Source of the DNA: Galbula dea
Taxonomy: Eukaryota > Chordata > Aves > Piciformes > Galbulidae
Direction of reading: 5' to 3'
NCBI GenBank assembly: GCA_013399015.1
Contig: VWZX01012694.1
Span: 2,722,598 to 2,786,597 of the forward strand
Length of the DNA stretch: 64,000 nucleotides
Each line of letters starts with the position of its first letter. Position 1 is the stretch's first letter. The position numbers were made by a program, and so were the translations under genes. Below the pieces are notes generated by a model. The model had not been told where the DNA came from and searched no databases. It worked only from the letters and a program-made list of their open reading frames with translations. Shown here one piece after another: positions 13,001 through 25,000 of this stretch.

Positions 13001-16000
13001 GCTCCCTTGAATACTTACTGTAACACTGGCCTCTATTCTCCTCTTTTGCTTCCTATTTTTTCATGTTTTTTTAAGTTTGAGATCAGAAAGCAAAAGCCAA
13101 AGCTTAGAAGCCCAGGCTGGTCTTCCAGAACGTTTTATGTTTTGTGAAGACTTTTTTTGTTTCTTCCTTTTTTTTCCCTGCTCCTTTCATGTCTAAGTAT
13201 CAAGCTTTTCACCTTAGCAATTATATCACCTATCAAAAGACTTTCCTGGGCAAGACCAAAGAGTAGAGGGACTGGTCAGGTGAATGAGCTTGGCTAGCAT
13301 TGCAGCTGAAGCCTGAAACACTCATCAGGTCTTTTTTTTAAGAGACTTGAGAAGACTCAGGGAAAATTGTTTCACAGCCTGATAATTGGTAAGCAGTGCT
13401 AAAACACTGGCTTTGAAAGCAGCACAAAGCTCTTTTGAGACATTGTGCTGTTCAGGCTGTCTCTTGTTCACCCTTGCCTGGGTGGAGAGCAAGTTCTGTT
13501 CCTTTGAGGCAGGCCAGATTTCCCTTCTTTTCATTCATCTTCTTCCTCTGGAAGAAGCTGGGTGTGAGCAGGAGACGCCAGACCTTCCAAGGAGGGCATT
13601 TGGTTTGGTCCTCCTCCTCCTCATTTATATGTAGAGGGTAAAGCCTGTCTAATACCTGACCCTGTCAACTTGCTTATGCCACATTGGACCACAGTGCCAC
13701 AAGATGTCAGAGTGGAATTTTGGGTAGGGCTTGCTTGTTAAATAAAAAAAAAATAAAAATAAAAAATAAATAAAACCCTGAATCCACTAAACTTATAGTT
13801 AGCTTGGTAATGTGATGTTTCCCTTATAAAGCAAGAATTTTGCATTCTGGCTAAGGTGCTAGGAAAACTTTTAGCTCAGCATCTCTTGAATTAAGATGTA
13901 GCTGACCTTCCTTCCATGCTGTCTGGAGTAGCACACATACTTAAGAGACTTGGTGCCCTCTCTTTTCCCTGCCCTGTCTATTTCCTGGATAGCTTTGTTT
14001 TAAAGTGTATTGCTTGGAAACAACTTGTATAGTCATCTGAGTATTTCATGAATATGACTTTCTAATTCTTTACCTTTAAATGCTTTTTCCTCTTTCAGAT
14101 AATGAATATGTTTTTATAGACCTGGAGCAGAAGCTCAGCAAATACTTTTCAAAGGAATGGAAGAAAGAGACCACCAAAGTAAGAGAGATGTTTAATTTCA
14201 GAAGCTACTGCTTTGGTATTGGACCACAGTGAAATGAAAGCTCTTAAACCAAGATCCATAAGGCATTTCTTGAAGATGGCCTGCAGAATGCTGTTCAGGA
14301 GCAAGATGCAGTGACTTGTGCACGGCTGTACAGTTAATTAAAAGAGCTAAACCAGTCCCTTACACAACTTTACCTGAGCAGTAGTAGCCACATGGTTGCT
14401 GCTACAGGAGTGAAGGTCAGTTGGTCAGTCTTCCTTTTGAACTTAGCTGAGCCCATGAAGAGTCTGGAGACCTCATTGTTATCCTTAAGCAGAACAGCCT
14501 AAAAGGACCTCCTGTGACTTGAACCTGGTATGAGGGAGAGGGATGGAGCTGTGTCTCTTCTAGACAGGTGCAAAAGGACAGCAGAGTGAGAGGAAAGATA
14601 TTTCATTTGAGAGGAGTCTTAGTTCTTCAAGGCTAGGCAGCCCTGTCAAGGGAGGGAAAAGCTATGAGAAATAAAGACAAACCTGTATAGTTGTTTGGTG
14701 CTGGTCATTCGGTCACGATAATACCTGTATGTGTCATTGGAGGAGCCACAGTTTAGTAGAAAGTGTAGTATGCAATTAGATTCAGATATTTTAATTAGCT
14801 CATTATGACTTTTTCCACCTTTCTCAAGGGTTTTCTTTTGCAGAGTAGGCACGCTTGTCATTTCTGCTGCTTAGAGAGGTTTGCAGATGACTAGTCAGGT
14901 TTGGAGATCTCTTTTCTACCGTACTGCTTCTCCCAAACAAGTGAGGGCTACTTCAAAGAGAGCTTCCAGTCATGTGGAGGGCTGTCTGTCCAGTCAGTGA
15001 GGGCTTCCCAAGGCAGGTGTTTCTGGTCACCTCTGGATCCATCCCACTTTGTGGTTGCATGGAGGTTGCAACGCTTTTTAAGACAGGGTAAGTGTCAAGC
15101 CTCTGGTGTGAGGTGACTCATAAAAGGCTGAATGAATTGCCATTGGCAGTACTGAAGCCTGAGATGAGTTAGGCTATTGGATTGGGTTAGCAGACAGGGA
15201 TTTAATTCTTTTGAAGAGATTTTAGGTGGAAAGCCCAGTCCAACTGATAAAACAGGGTGACTGTGAACAAGTTCCAGAAATAAACAGTAAATATCTGCAC
15301 AATGATCAAGTAGTTGATGTCTGTATCAGGCATGCACAGCATGTCACATACTTTATGCTTGTGAGTTGGATCTGACCAGAAAAGTCTTGGAAATATTTGA
15401 GCAAAGTTATCTGTATCAACATTAAAGAAGCAAGTGGCAAAGGAGAAAATATGAGAAAATGAGCCAGTAAGAGGTCTTTCTTGCCTCCCCTCTTTTCTTG
15501 CCTCCCCTCTTTTCTTGCCTCCCCTCTTTTCTTGCCTCCCCTCTTTTCTTGCCTCCCCTCTTTTCTTGCCTCCCCTCTTTTCTTGCCTCCCCTCTTTTCT
15601 TTCCTCCCCTCTTTTCTTTCCTCTCCTCTTTTCTCTNNNNNNNNNNNNNNNNNNNNNNNNNNNNNNNNNNNNNNNNNNNNTTTCTTGCCTCCCCTCCTTT
15701 CTTGCCTCCCCTCCTTTCTTGCCTCCCCTCCTTTCTTGCCTCCCCTCTTTTCTTTGTCCTCCTGTTTAAACAAGCCTGAAAGATAGACTACAGTTTAAAA
15801 AAAAAAACCAAACAAACAGCAGAACTCTTGCAGGCTTTCTTCTAACAGACATCTTCAATGTGAAGCAGACAGCAATGTCTCCTTTTGGTCTGTGGCTGCA
15901 GGAAGGGGTGAATAACTAAACACTAGCCTTGCCGAACAAAAGGCGAGGACTTAATATCGGGCTGCTGCGCCTCAGCCTCGGGCGGTACATGCTGAACCCA

Positions 16001-19000
16001 GCAGCGCGTGTGTCCGTGCAGAGTGATACTGCGCAGAGATAGCTGATTACTTCAAGGTGCGCCCTGGAAACGCTGCAGCCGTGCCAGCATGGCATGCTGC
16101 CCTGCCATCTTGCCTGGTGCTTTGAGGGATGCTGTCTAAATCTTGCTACATTCAGCACTAATGCATCTGTGGCACTGCCAGGTGCTGAGCTAGGTAACTC
16201 TGGGCCAGGCTGGGCACCCCCAGGTTACTCTGGGACTCTTTTGTATCTGCTCATCCCCCTCATCCAAAATCTTCTACCCTTCCTAAGGTTTTTCTATTCA
16301 ACCTCTCTAAATGTTTTAAGATGCCTCATTGTTGTAAGCCTCCAAGACAGCCAGATCCCTCCCTAAAACTTGCCCAGAGCTAAGAGCAGAAAATGAAAAG
16401 CAGTATGGGGAGTGAGCTTGAGAGAATGTTACCAGACGGGGTAACAGGAATTTTGGATGCTCAACGTTGTTTAACTTGTCTTCTCTCTCTGCTCCAGGGA
16501 ACAGAGAAATTCAGCCCTCCTTTTGTTGCATTCTTTAGAGTACAATACTACGTAGAAAATGGAAGAGTAATAAGGTAAGTTTCCTTCTGTGGCAGTTACT
16601 GTGTTTTGAATTATTGTGTTCTTAAAAGGCAAGAAAATGTTTCTTGGATAATCTTATCTCTGGAACTCACAGAAGTAAACTTAAAAAATCTGTTTGATTT
16701 TTTTTTTCTTAAGATTTTCACAGACTTCCTTGCCCAGTCATGAATATTTGCCCCTTGAATCATACTACTTATCCTTAAGAAAATTGTGACTACATTTCCA
16801 TCTGTATTTAGAGAGCATCCATCTGTATACAGAGTTGAATGACAACAGTGTCAAAATACAATCAATGCTTTTTTGCTTGTGTCTTCAGGTTGTATGATAA
16901 GCATCAGATGATTATACAAAAAAATAACTATACTTCAGAGCACATGCAAATACTTTTGGATCTGGTTTTTTATGCACCTGAGCAGTGCTCTGTGCAGTCT
17001 ACTCATGGAAATCAACTTTTGTAAATGGACAAAAGAAAATACTTCATAAGTTAGAGTTTTGAATTTGTAGTCCATTCACATGGAATATGGGCTGCACTCA
17101 AAACACCACCACCCTCACCCATGGTACAGAACAAAGGATGAGGTAGTTAAAAATGAACAACTGACAAAGTTAATTAGCATCAGCACTTCTGGTGTGGCTG
17201 TGACCCCAGGGCAAGGCAAGAGCTGGGATCATTTGGGTGGATTAAAATCTTTACCAAATTTTGGCATTTGTTCTCATCTTGAACAAAGCTTGGTGGTTTT
17301 TTGTTACTCTGTCTCCACAGTCTTTCATTTCATTTAGGATACAGGAGAGTCTTTCTTCTGGAGTTTGTCTGGCTTTTGAGTGTTTTTTATTTAGTGTTGC
17401 TTTTAGGTACAAAGGGAGATTGCATCTCATTCTACCACCCCTGATGCTTTAGTGTCACATGCAACTTTCTCCTGCATTCATAATTATATGAAGAGGTTTG
17501 TGGAGCCATGCAGAGGTTGTTACATGGCCCCTTCGAACTATACACATGCATATTTGTATGAGCAGGCTGTAGTGTCCAGCTCCTCATCTATACATACATG
17601 TTAGCAGCCTGCTTCCCATGAGCTCTGACAGTAGGGGTGTGTAAGTTATCAATGTTACATGATAGTTATGCCTTATCAGACTATCCCTGTTTAGCAGCTT
17701 GAGGAAGAAGACAAAGACAAGCCTCAGGTTCATGTCTTTTGATCTACCTTGCAGGGAATTTGCAGTTGAAAAGTACCTTGAGCCTAAGGCAAGGTGAAAT
17801 GAAAAAGCAATGTGAGGTTTAGAGGGGAAGGGAGGACAGGTGTGCAAGAAACAGGACTGGGATTCAAGGGAGTTGGTTTTCTAGGTGCTACAGGCTTTCC
17901 AGAGAAACAGAAGTGCTTGATGTAGTCAGTCTCCGAAACAGGCATGACATGATTTTTCTTTCATCTACCTTCTGCCCTAACTTGTTAGATCTTCTGCTTC
18001 TCAAGATAGAAACTACCATTTCCCATGTTTGTACAACACATAGTGGGAGAAGACCTTGATCTTGGCTTGGTACTCCCTACACACACACAAACATAACTGT
18101 ACCAGGGTGACATGGCACACATCTGGGATGCCAAACTTTAATCCCTTATCTCAGAAGGAAGATGTATTTGAGGGACCTTATCTGACCCTGAAGTTCCTTT
18201 TCTTCTTCAAGTAAATTTGCCTTTGTCTTGCAGTGATAAAGTGGCAAGACAGCTCTATTACTGCCATCTTAAAGAGCGAGTACTGATGTCTCGGTGCAAC
18301 CACAAAGAAGAAATCTACTTCTTGCTGGCTGCTTACAGCTTACAGGCAGACTTGGGTGACTACAGGGAGAAGCTCCATTCTGGCAAATATTTTGAACCTC
18401 AGGCTTATTTCCCACAATGGGTGAGTTTTTTGGGGTTCTTACTGTCAACAGATTGTGCACACAGCAGGAGCTATGTCAAGGTGGTACCTAACTGTGGCCG
18501 TACAACTTCCCCAACTCCCACTGCTGTGATCAGGTGGAGTGGTAGAGTGTCACCCTGAATTTCCCTCAGGACGTATCTTCTCTCTTTCCAATGGATGTGG
18601 GTGCCCATTTCTCATGGGCTCACTCATCAGTGAAGTGGGTGGTGTGTGTGTACCCTTTCTTGGTGAGGGAGTGGTGTTGGTGTCAGATTAATAGGTCTGA
18701 CAGTGCATCTGTCTTTAATTCTGATGTGGCTTAAAGGGTTGTATTTGTGCTGAGGTACATGAGAAAGATTTGCACAACCTAAGCTCTCCAGAAAACTCCA
18801 GGGTCTTGAAGCCAAGTCCATTGCCCTTTGTTCCTGTCTCTATAATGCTTAACTCTGGGATGCATAGACCCAAATCCTAAGGGACAGTACTGCAGTGCAG
18901 TGCCTCTGGTGCCTTCTTTGTCATTAATCTCTGAGTGAACTGCAGTAAGAGAAAAAGGAAAGGTCTGGAAATTGGTTTGTATGTTTGTTTATAAGCATGT

Positions 19001-22000
19001 GTGCATGGGCTAGTGCCCTTCAAGACTTAATACCTTAGAAAGCCAGGATTTGGTTTAGTTGTCAAATGAAGACAAATTAGCTAAGACTCTGTCAGACCTA
19101 GTTATCTGCAGAGTTATTTTGTGGTAAAATGTCAAGAAAACTGTTGATAAACACTTTAATGTCCATAAAAATAGAAAGCTTTGATACAGATGCATCACTG
19201 TAATGTCTGATGACATCTGCCAGAGCAGGATGTTCCCTGGGAACTGGACAGTCCCTCCTCTGCAATCTGATTTAATTCTGGAGAGCCCGTCTCTGCTGTG
19301 ACAGGGGATTTTAGTCCAGCTTGCACCTTAGGATAGCTGTCAAAAAGCCCAGATGCCTCTGGTAGTTGGCTGCTTGTCCTCAGACGAGCTGCATCTTCCC
19401 TGAAAGATGACACTGTTCCCTGCTTTAGGCAGAAGGTTCAGAGCAGAGAAGGGATTGTGCTGGGGAGACAAAGACAGTAGAGTTTCCTTTATGCATGAGT
19501 CCCACCCTGCCTGCCTTGGTGTGCAGAAATGAACCCATAGTCCCAGAAGAGAGGCCTTGATTCCATGTCATTCCTTGCTACATAGTGCCTGGCAGGAGGC
19601 AGCTAACAAAGGGCTGGGAAAAGTGCATCTCGTGCATTCTGTTTCTGGGGCATTAAAAGTCTTATCGCAGACTATTGCTCATCTGGCAAACATTGCAAAG
19701 GCCAAGGCAAAGCCTGGCTCACCTGCATTAAGCCACAACCCCAAGCAAATATGTGGATGATTTATTACATCATTACAAAGAGCAAAATCTGGCAGGCATG
19801 GGGACGCTTCTCTCCCTGCCCCTGGGCTCCTGTGGGGAGATACTGAGCAATGTCCTCCTCCAACGTGAGCTCTTCCTCCAACACGTTCTTGAGATCATTT
19901 GGCTGGGGGCTGCCCCAAGCCTTGTGCTAGTGAAGAGAGGTGGTGCTGCCCCAAGGTGATCAAGCTGGCTTTGAACTGCAGAGCTGGCGCATCTATTTCT
20001 GCTGACATTGCACAGCTGATGATATGGATGTTGTCCTTTGCTGAGCCCAGCCTTCCCTGTGGGAGGGCAGCTAATCTGGCAAGGCTTGCTGAGGAGGGCA
20101 GAGGTGTTACTGAACAGAGTAAACAAGGGGCTTAATATAAAATGGAAGTGGGAAATGGGTGGTGATAGGGTCTGGTTGTTTTGAGCCAAGTCAGGTTGTT
20201 CCTGGTAGGATGTTCTCAGGTACCTGGTGGGATCTAGTTTTAACTGTCCCCAGTGTTGGAGGATTTTCTGCAGTGAATTTGGCTAATATCCCTCTTACCT
20301 GTCACTGCCACTCACAGCCTGAAAGAGGCCAGTCTGGCACAGGAGGGGGCTGGGCTGCTCTGTAGCCTTGTACTTAAAAATTTTAAGAGCTGGGACAACA
20401 TCTGCAGTCTCAGTCTGTTATATTTTTTGCCATCTAGGATCTGTTTGGAGGCACCAGTATCATCTGGGCTGCTTTAAATGCTTATCCTCTAGGGAGATAG
20501 AGGTGAACATGGACTAACATCTGAAGGGAATGTATGAACCTCCTCCATCTCTAGTCTCTGCTGTTGATTACAGTTGCCTCCCGTGGGGATTGCTGAAGAG
20601 TTGCTGACCTGTTTGTTTTCTCTGTGGTTTAGATAATTGCAAAGAGGGGGAGTGACTACATCTTGAAACATGCCCCAGAGATGCACCGAGAACAGCAAGG
20701 GCTGAGCGCTAAGGAAGCGGTGCTGAAGTTCATTAAGGAGTCCTGCCTGCTGGAGGATGTGCCTGTCCACTTCTACAGGCTGCAGAAGGTTAAACAAAGA
20801 GCTTCTTATTTTGAACTTCTCTCCCATCCTTAATTGGGTGCACCATTGCATTTTTCATTCTGTTTGTTTGAGAGACAGTTGCTTCTGATTCAGAGAGGCC
20901 GAACAAGTCTAAAACGTTCAGCCAGTGAGGCCTGTCCCTGCACACAAATCTGTTGCCATTGTACAGCTGGATTTTCTTTTTGTTCCTTGGCCAAGAAACT
21001 GGCCACAGGAGTGGCAAAACTTAATTTTTGACCCTGCCTATCAGTAGACTTGCATTAGGGAAATCACTGAGAAGCAAGCCCTTTTTGTTGCAGTCCATTG
21101 AAATGGTGACAAGATGTTGGCCAGCTTTCACCCAGAAGCCGTGTAATAACTGAGTCACCTTGACTTTCTTACCCCTCTTCTCTTCCATCCCTGTCAGAGT
21201 GGTTAGGGTTTTTTCAGCTGTATGTCAGTTTTTTGGATACTTGGATTGTTGCTTGCTCCTTACTCAAGCCTGCTTAAACAATGTGCTTCACTGCCACATG
21301 CTAAGTTTAGGTCTAGAAATAGGACTAAAGAGGTTTTCTATTCCACTTATGTGAGTGAAAACTGCCTGTGCAATTGGGAATGGTTTGGCCCTTTCTTTCC
21401 AAAAGGAGATACTCTGTTTTGTCACACTCATAATTAAATTTCTTGGTTGTTGTTTGTGCTCAATGGGATTTATGTCCCACAGGTATATGTGTCCTTTGAC
21501 CAGAATTAGCAGCTCTAGTTACTGGAGAAATGTGCATTTTCTGGAGGAAATAAGTTCCAGTTTGGTCTGTAGTCCAGACTTGGTTTCAATTCCTCGCAAA
21601 CCATAGATGCTTCCCTTACCTCTCCTTTGTCCTCTCTGATTTGGTTCTAATGTTGCTAATGGTGCAATCCTGAGTGGTTTGGCTACACTTCAGTGCCATA
21701 AGAAATCCAGCTGGCAGGACATGATACAATTTATATCCAAAAGCACCAGGGCTGTGAAATTGGTTGTTCTTACACACTCCTCATGGCTGCTACTGAAGTT
21801 GGGAACTTCAAAAGAAAACACAGCACTGAACCTCATATCTCTCCTCCAGACCAATACTGATTTACAAAGCTCATTGTCCTTAGGAGGCAGAAAGAATTTC
21901 TTAGTGACTTCAAGCTCAAGACACGGGTGGTACCTGGAGCAGAGGGTTATGTGATAGCATAAGGCTTGCATCTTGACAAACCAGATGAGGAGAGGAAGTT

Positions 22001-25000
22001 TGGATGTAAAGTTGGAGCTCTGTAGGCTCATAAATTTTAACCCAAATTTGTTGTTTGTCCTGCTCCAAGAAAAATATGTGTTCTCCTCCATAACCCTGCC
22101 ATGCCAGGAGACACTGAAAGAACTAGCTTATGTTTTTTTGGTCTTGCAAAGGACTCTCATTAGAGACTGAGTATGTCATACCAAGATACAGCATGAAGTA
22201 AACCAAGGCAGTATTCCAACAGAGCTGCAACCATTTAAAACCACCTACTCCCAACACTGATGTCAGACAGAATCACAGAAGAAAATTCTCTGTAACTCTG
22301 GGCATTCATTAGTTATCCAGCCAAGGGCACCATCTCTGGATGGGAACAGCAGTGCCATGGCAAGGAGGACAAGTGTCTCTTCTGTTTTGGGCTCTGTCAC
22401 CCGGTGAGCAAGACTGGTGTATGGCCATGGGGGCAACACAAACAGCATGTGGCAGAGTGAAAGGTTACAAGGTACCTCTGAGAGCAATAATTGTTCATGC
22501 CCTCAAATCGCTAAAGCTACAGGATTCCCTGTGCAGGGCAGCTAGGGTGTTTGCTGCTGAAATGCTTGAGTCACCCAGCATGAGGGGATTTTAGGTGTAG
22601 ATGTTTCAGGGGTCAACAAGGCAAGGTGCACTTCACAAACACAATAAAAAACAAATGAGCTAATGGCATCTGCCTGATGAGAAGTCCTGCTACCTCTCTT
22701 GCAGTAGGTTCCAGAACAAGAGCATGATCTTTGTAGATTAACCTTTGACTCCAGGCTCTTCTGTTCTTTTAGGATAAGAAAGAGGATCGCGCAACAGTTA
22801 TCCTGGGCCTGACCCTGAGAGGAATGCACATCTATCAGGTAACAGTCTGCCATGAAAAGCCTTCTGGTGTAGCATTAACTCTGCCCAGTTCCCCTGACCT
22901 CTCCCTCACCGCAGCTCCTCTGCCTCCCCTGCGAGCAAGGCCAGGCTCTGCATATCTCGCATTCTTGGTTGCTTGCAAATTCTTTTGCACATCGCTGACT
23001 CCACCCTGTACCTGCCAGTCCCTATGTCACTCTGAGTTTGATGTGTTGCAGGAGGTGAATCACGTTCGCCAGCTCCTCTATGACTTTCCCTGGTCACACA
23101 TTGGGAAGCTGGCATTTCTGGTGAGTATGATGGAATGGAGGCCATCTGGCAGTGAGCTGCTAACCTGGGGGCTGACAAAACTGTCAGCATGCCCACACTG
23201 CCATGTCAAGTCCTGTCTCTTGTATGCAGAAGATCTCAGCTATCCCTAGGAGCTTTGTAGCTGAAAACATGCTCTTGTATACAGGGGAAAAAATTTGAGA
23301 TCCAGCCCGATGGTTTACCCTCTGCACGGAAACTGGTTTACTACACAGGTTGCCCATTCAGGTCACGGCACTTGCTGCAGCTCCTCAGCAACAGCCACCG
23401 GCTCTTTCTGAATATCCAGCCAGTGTTGAAGCAAATCCAGAAACTGGAGGAGGCTGAAGGTATGTGATGGAAGAGCAGGTGACTTTGCTAAGGGAAAGAG
23501 TACAGCATGATAGGCTCCGCTGTTGCTTCTTGGTGGGTGCTTTCTATCTAATTGATGCCTTATCAGGAAGCTGGTGAGAGAAATAGGGGTGTTAGCAATG
23601 TTTCAAGTCAGTTCCTGGGAACGGCTTCCACATTGCTAGACTGTGATGAGAAAGTGTGTGTGTGTGTGTGTGTGTGTGCAAGCAGTAGAGGGGGAATCTC
23701 TCCCTCTACTCTTTAAGTAAGAGGAGATGTTCTGTGTTGCCAATTTGTGCACATCTGACATATGCTTCTGAGTGGAAGTAATTTTGGAAAGAAGGGCTTT
23801 CCACTGGGATAAGTTCTTTTTGTGTTCAAGCAACAGTACAAGTTATGAGCCTGTGTCTTTAATTTTTTTTGTATCCTTTACTCAACACTGCATATAATTT
23901 AGTCTGAAGTTTGCAGTCTATAACTTCCTCACCAGAGAGGGAGGAGTGGGTGCTGACCTCTTCTCTCTGGTGACCAGCAACAGGACCTGGGGGGAACTGC
24001 ATGAAGCTGTGCTGGGGGAAATTCAGATTGAATGTTAGAAAGAGCTTCTTTAACCAGAGAGTGGTGGAGCATTGGAGCAGGGTCCCCAGGGAGGCTGTCA
24101 TGGCACCGACTCTCATGGAGTTTAAGACGCAATTGGACATTGCACTTAGGAACATGGTGTGACCTTGGGGTTGTCCTCTGCCTAAATAGGAGCTGGACTC
24201 AATGATCCTTGTGGGTCCCTTCCAGCTCGGGATAGTCTGTGATTCAGTGAAGTGTCTGACAGTTAAGAGCTAGGAGTTGCAGGTGCCAGAAACAGCCTAA
24301 GAGCACATCAGGACTCTCCAAATTTGTCTTTTCTGAAGGAGTCTTCTCTCTGTTGGAACAGTGATTTGAACTGTGAACTCCCTGCTATCTTTCCAGGCGA
24401 ACTTCAGTCATTTGATCATCTCTCAGCTTGCTCCCTTGCATTTTCCAGCACTGAAAGCTGGGTCTTCTACAGCTTGGCCTTGAGCTGTGCCATCACAACG
24501 GTGGCATGTGCCAATCACCTGTAGAAAGGCTCAGTAATCAAATGTGTGCGGGCAATAGGCCTTAGGTCATCTTCTGTCTACTAGTATCTTAGGTCATTTT
24601 CTGTCTACTAGTATCTCATGAATTTCTTTACCACCCTTAGCACGCATCTCTTTAGGCAACAGATGCAAGCCACGTGAGAAATAATTAATCATTAATAAAT
24701 GCCAGCCATGGTGATCTTGTTCTTAGCTGCTTGCACACATTGATGACTGTTTCAAGAAACAGTCAATGCACTCTGTTTTTAAAGACTTAGCATTTAGGTT
24801 AGTTAAGTAATTCCCTTTTTTTGACCTTTCCTTCATTCTGGAAGCTACTATCTGTATCATATCTTCCTCAGCTTGTCTGTTATGACTGAGGAAGTGTTGG
24901 GTTTACTGGAAGTTTGTCTGACTGATTCTTTTACAACCAGCTAAGCATTCCAGTGTCTGTTGAGAAAACAAAATACAAAACTGTCCCTTTTCTTGTTCAG

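Larger units (their letters stand above)
14179..16497 (+). other. FRMD1 intron 3
   Basis: About 2.3 kb. It contains the 17-bp minisatellite with an assembly gap (about 15477-15762) and a CpG-dense patch (about 15925-16090). No coding exon was found inside it. Confidence 0.85.

Noticed and set aside
15306..15786. Frames of 84-155 codons over the minisatellite on both strands
   Set aside because: A repeat unit without stop codons gives open frames in several phases at once. The proteins are low-complexity and cross the N gap.
19773..20189. 138-codon minus-strand frame in FRMD1 intron 5
   Set aside because: No recognisable domain, no splice or promoter signals, and overlapping frames on the other strand.
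22263..22290. 'cagaatcacagaa' resembling a CR1 end
   Set aside because: The following sequence does not continue as CR1; the similarity is limited to a few bases.
22824..23249. 141-codon plus-strand frame spanning FRMD1 exons 7 and 8
   Set aside because: It reads through two introns in a mostly different frame. The spliced exons explain the conserved sequence better.
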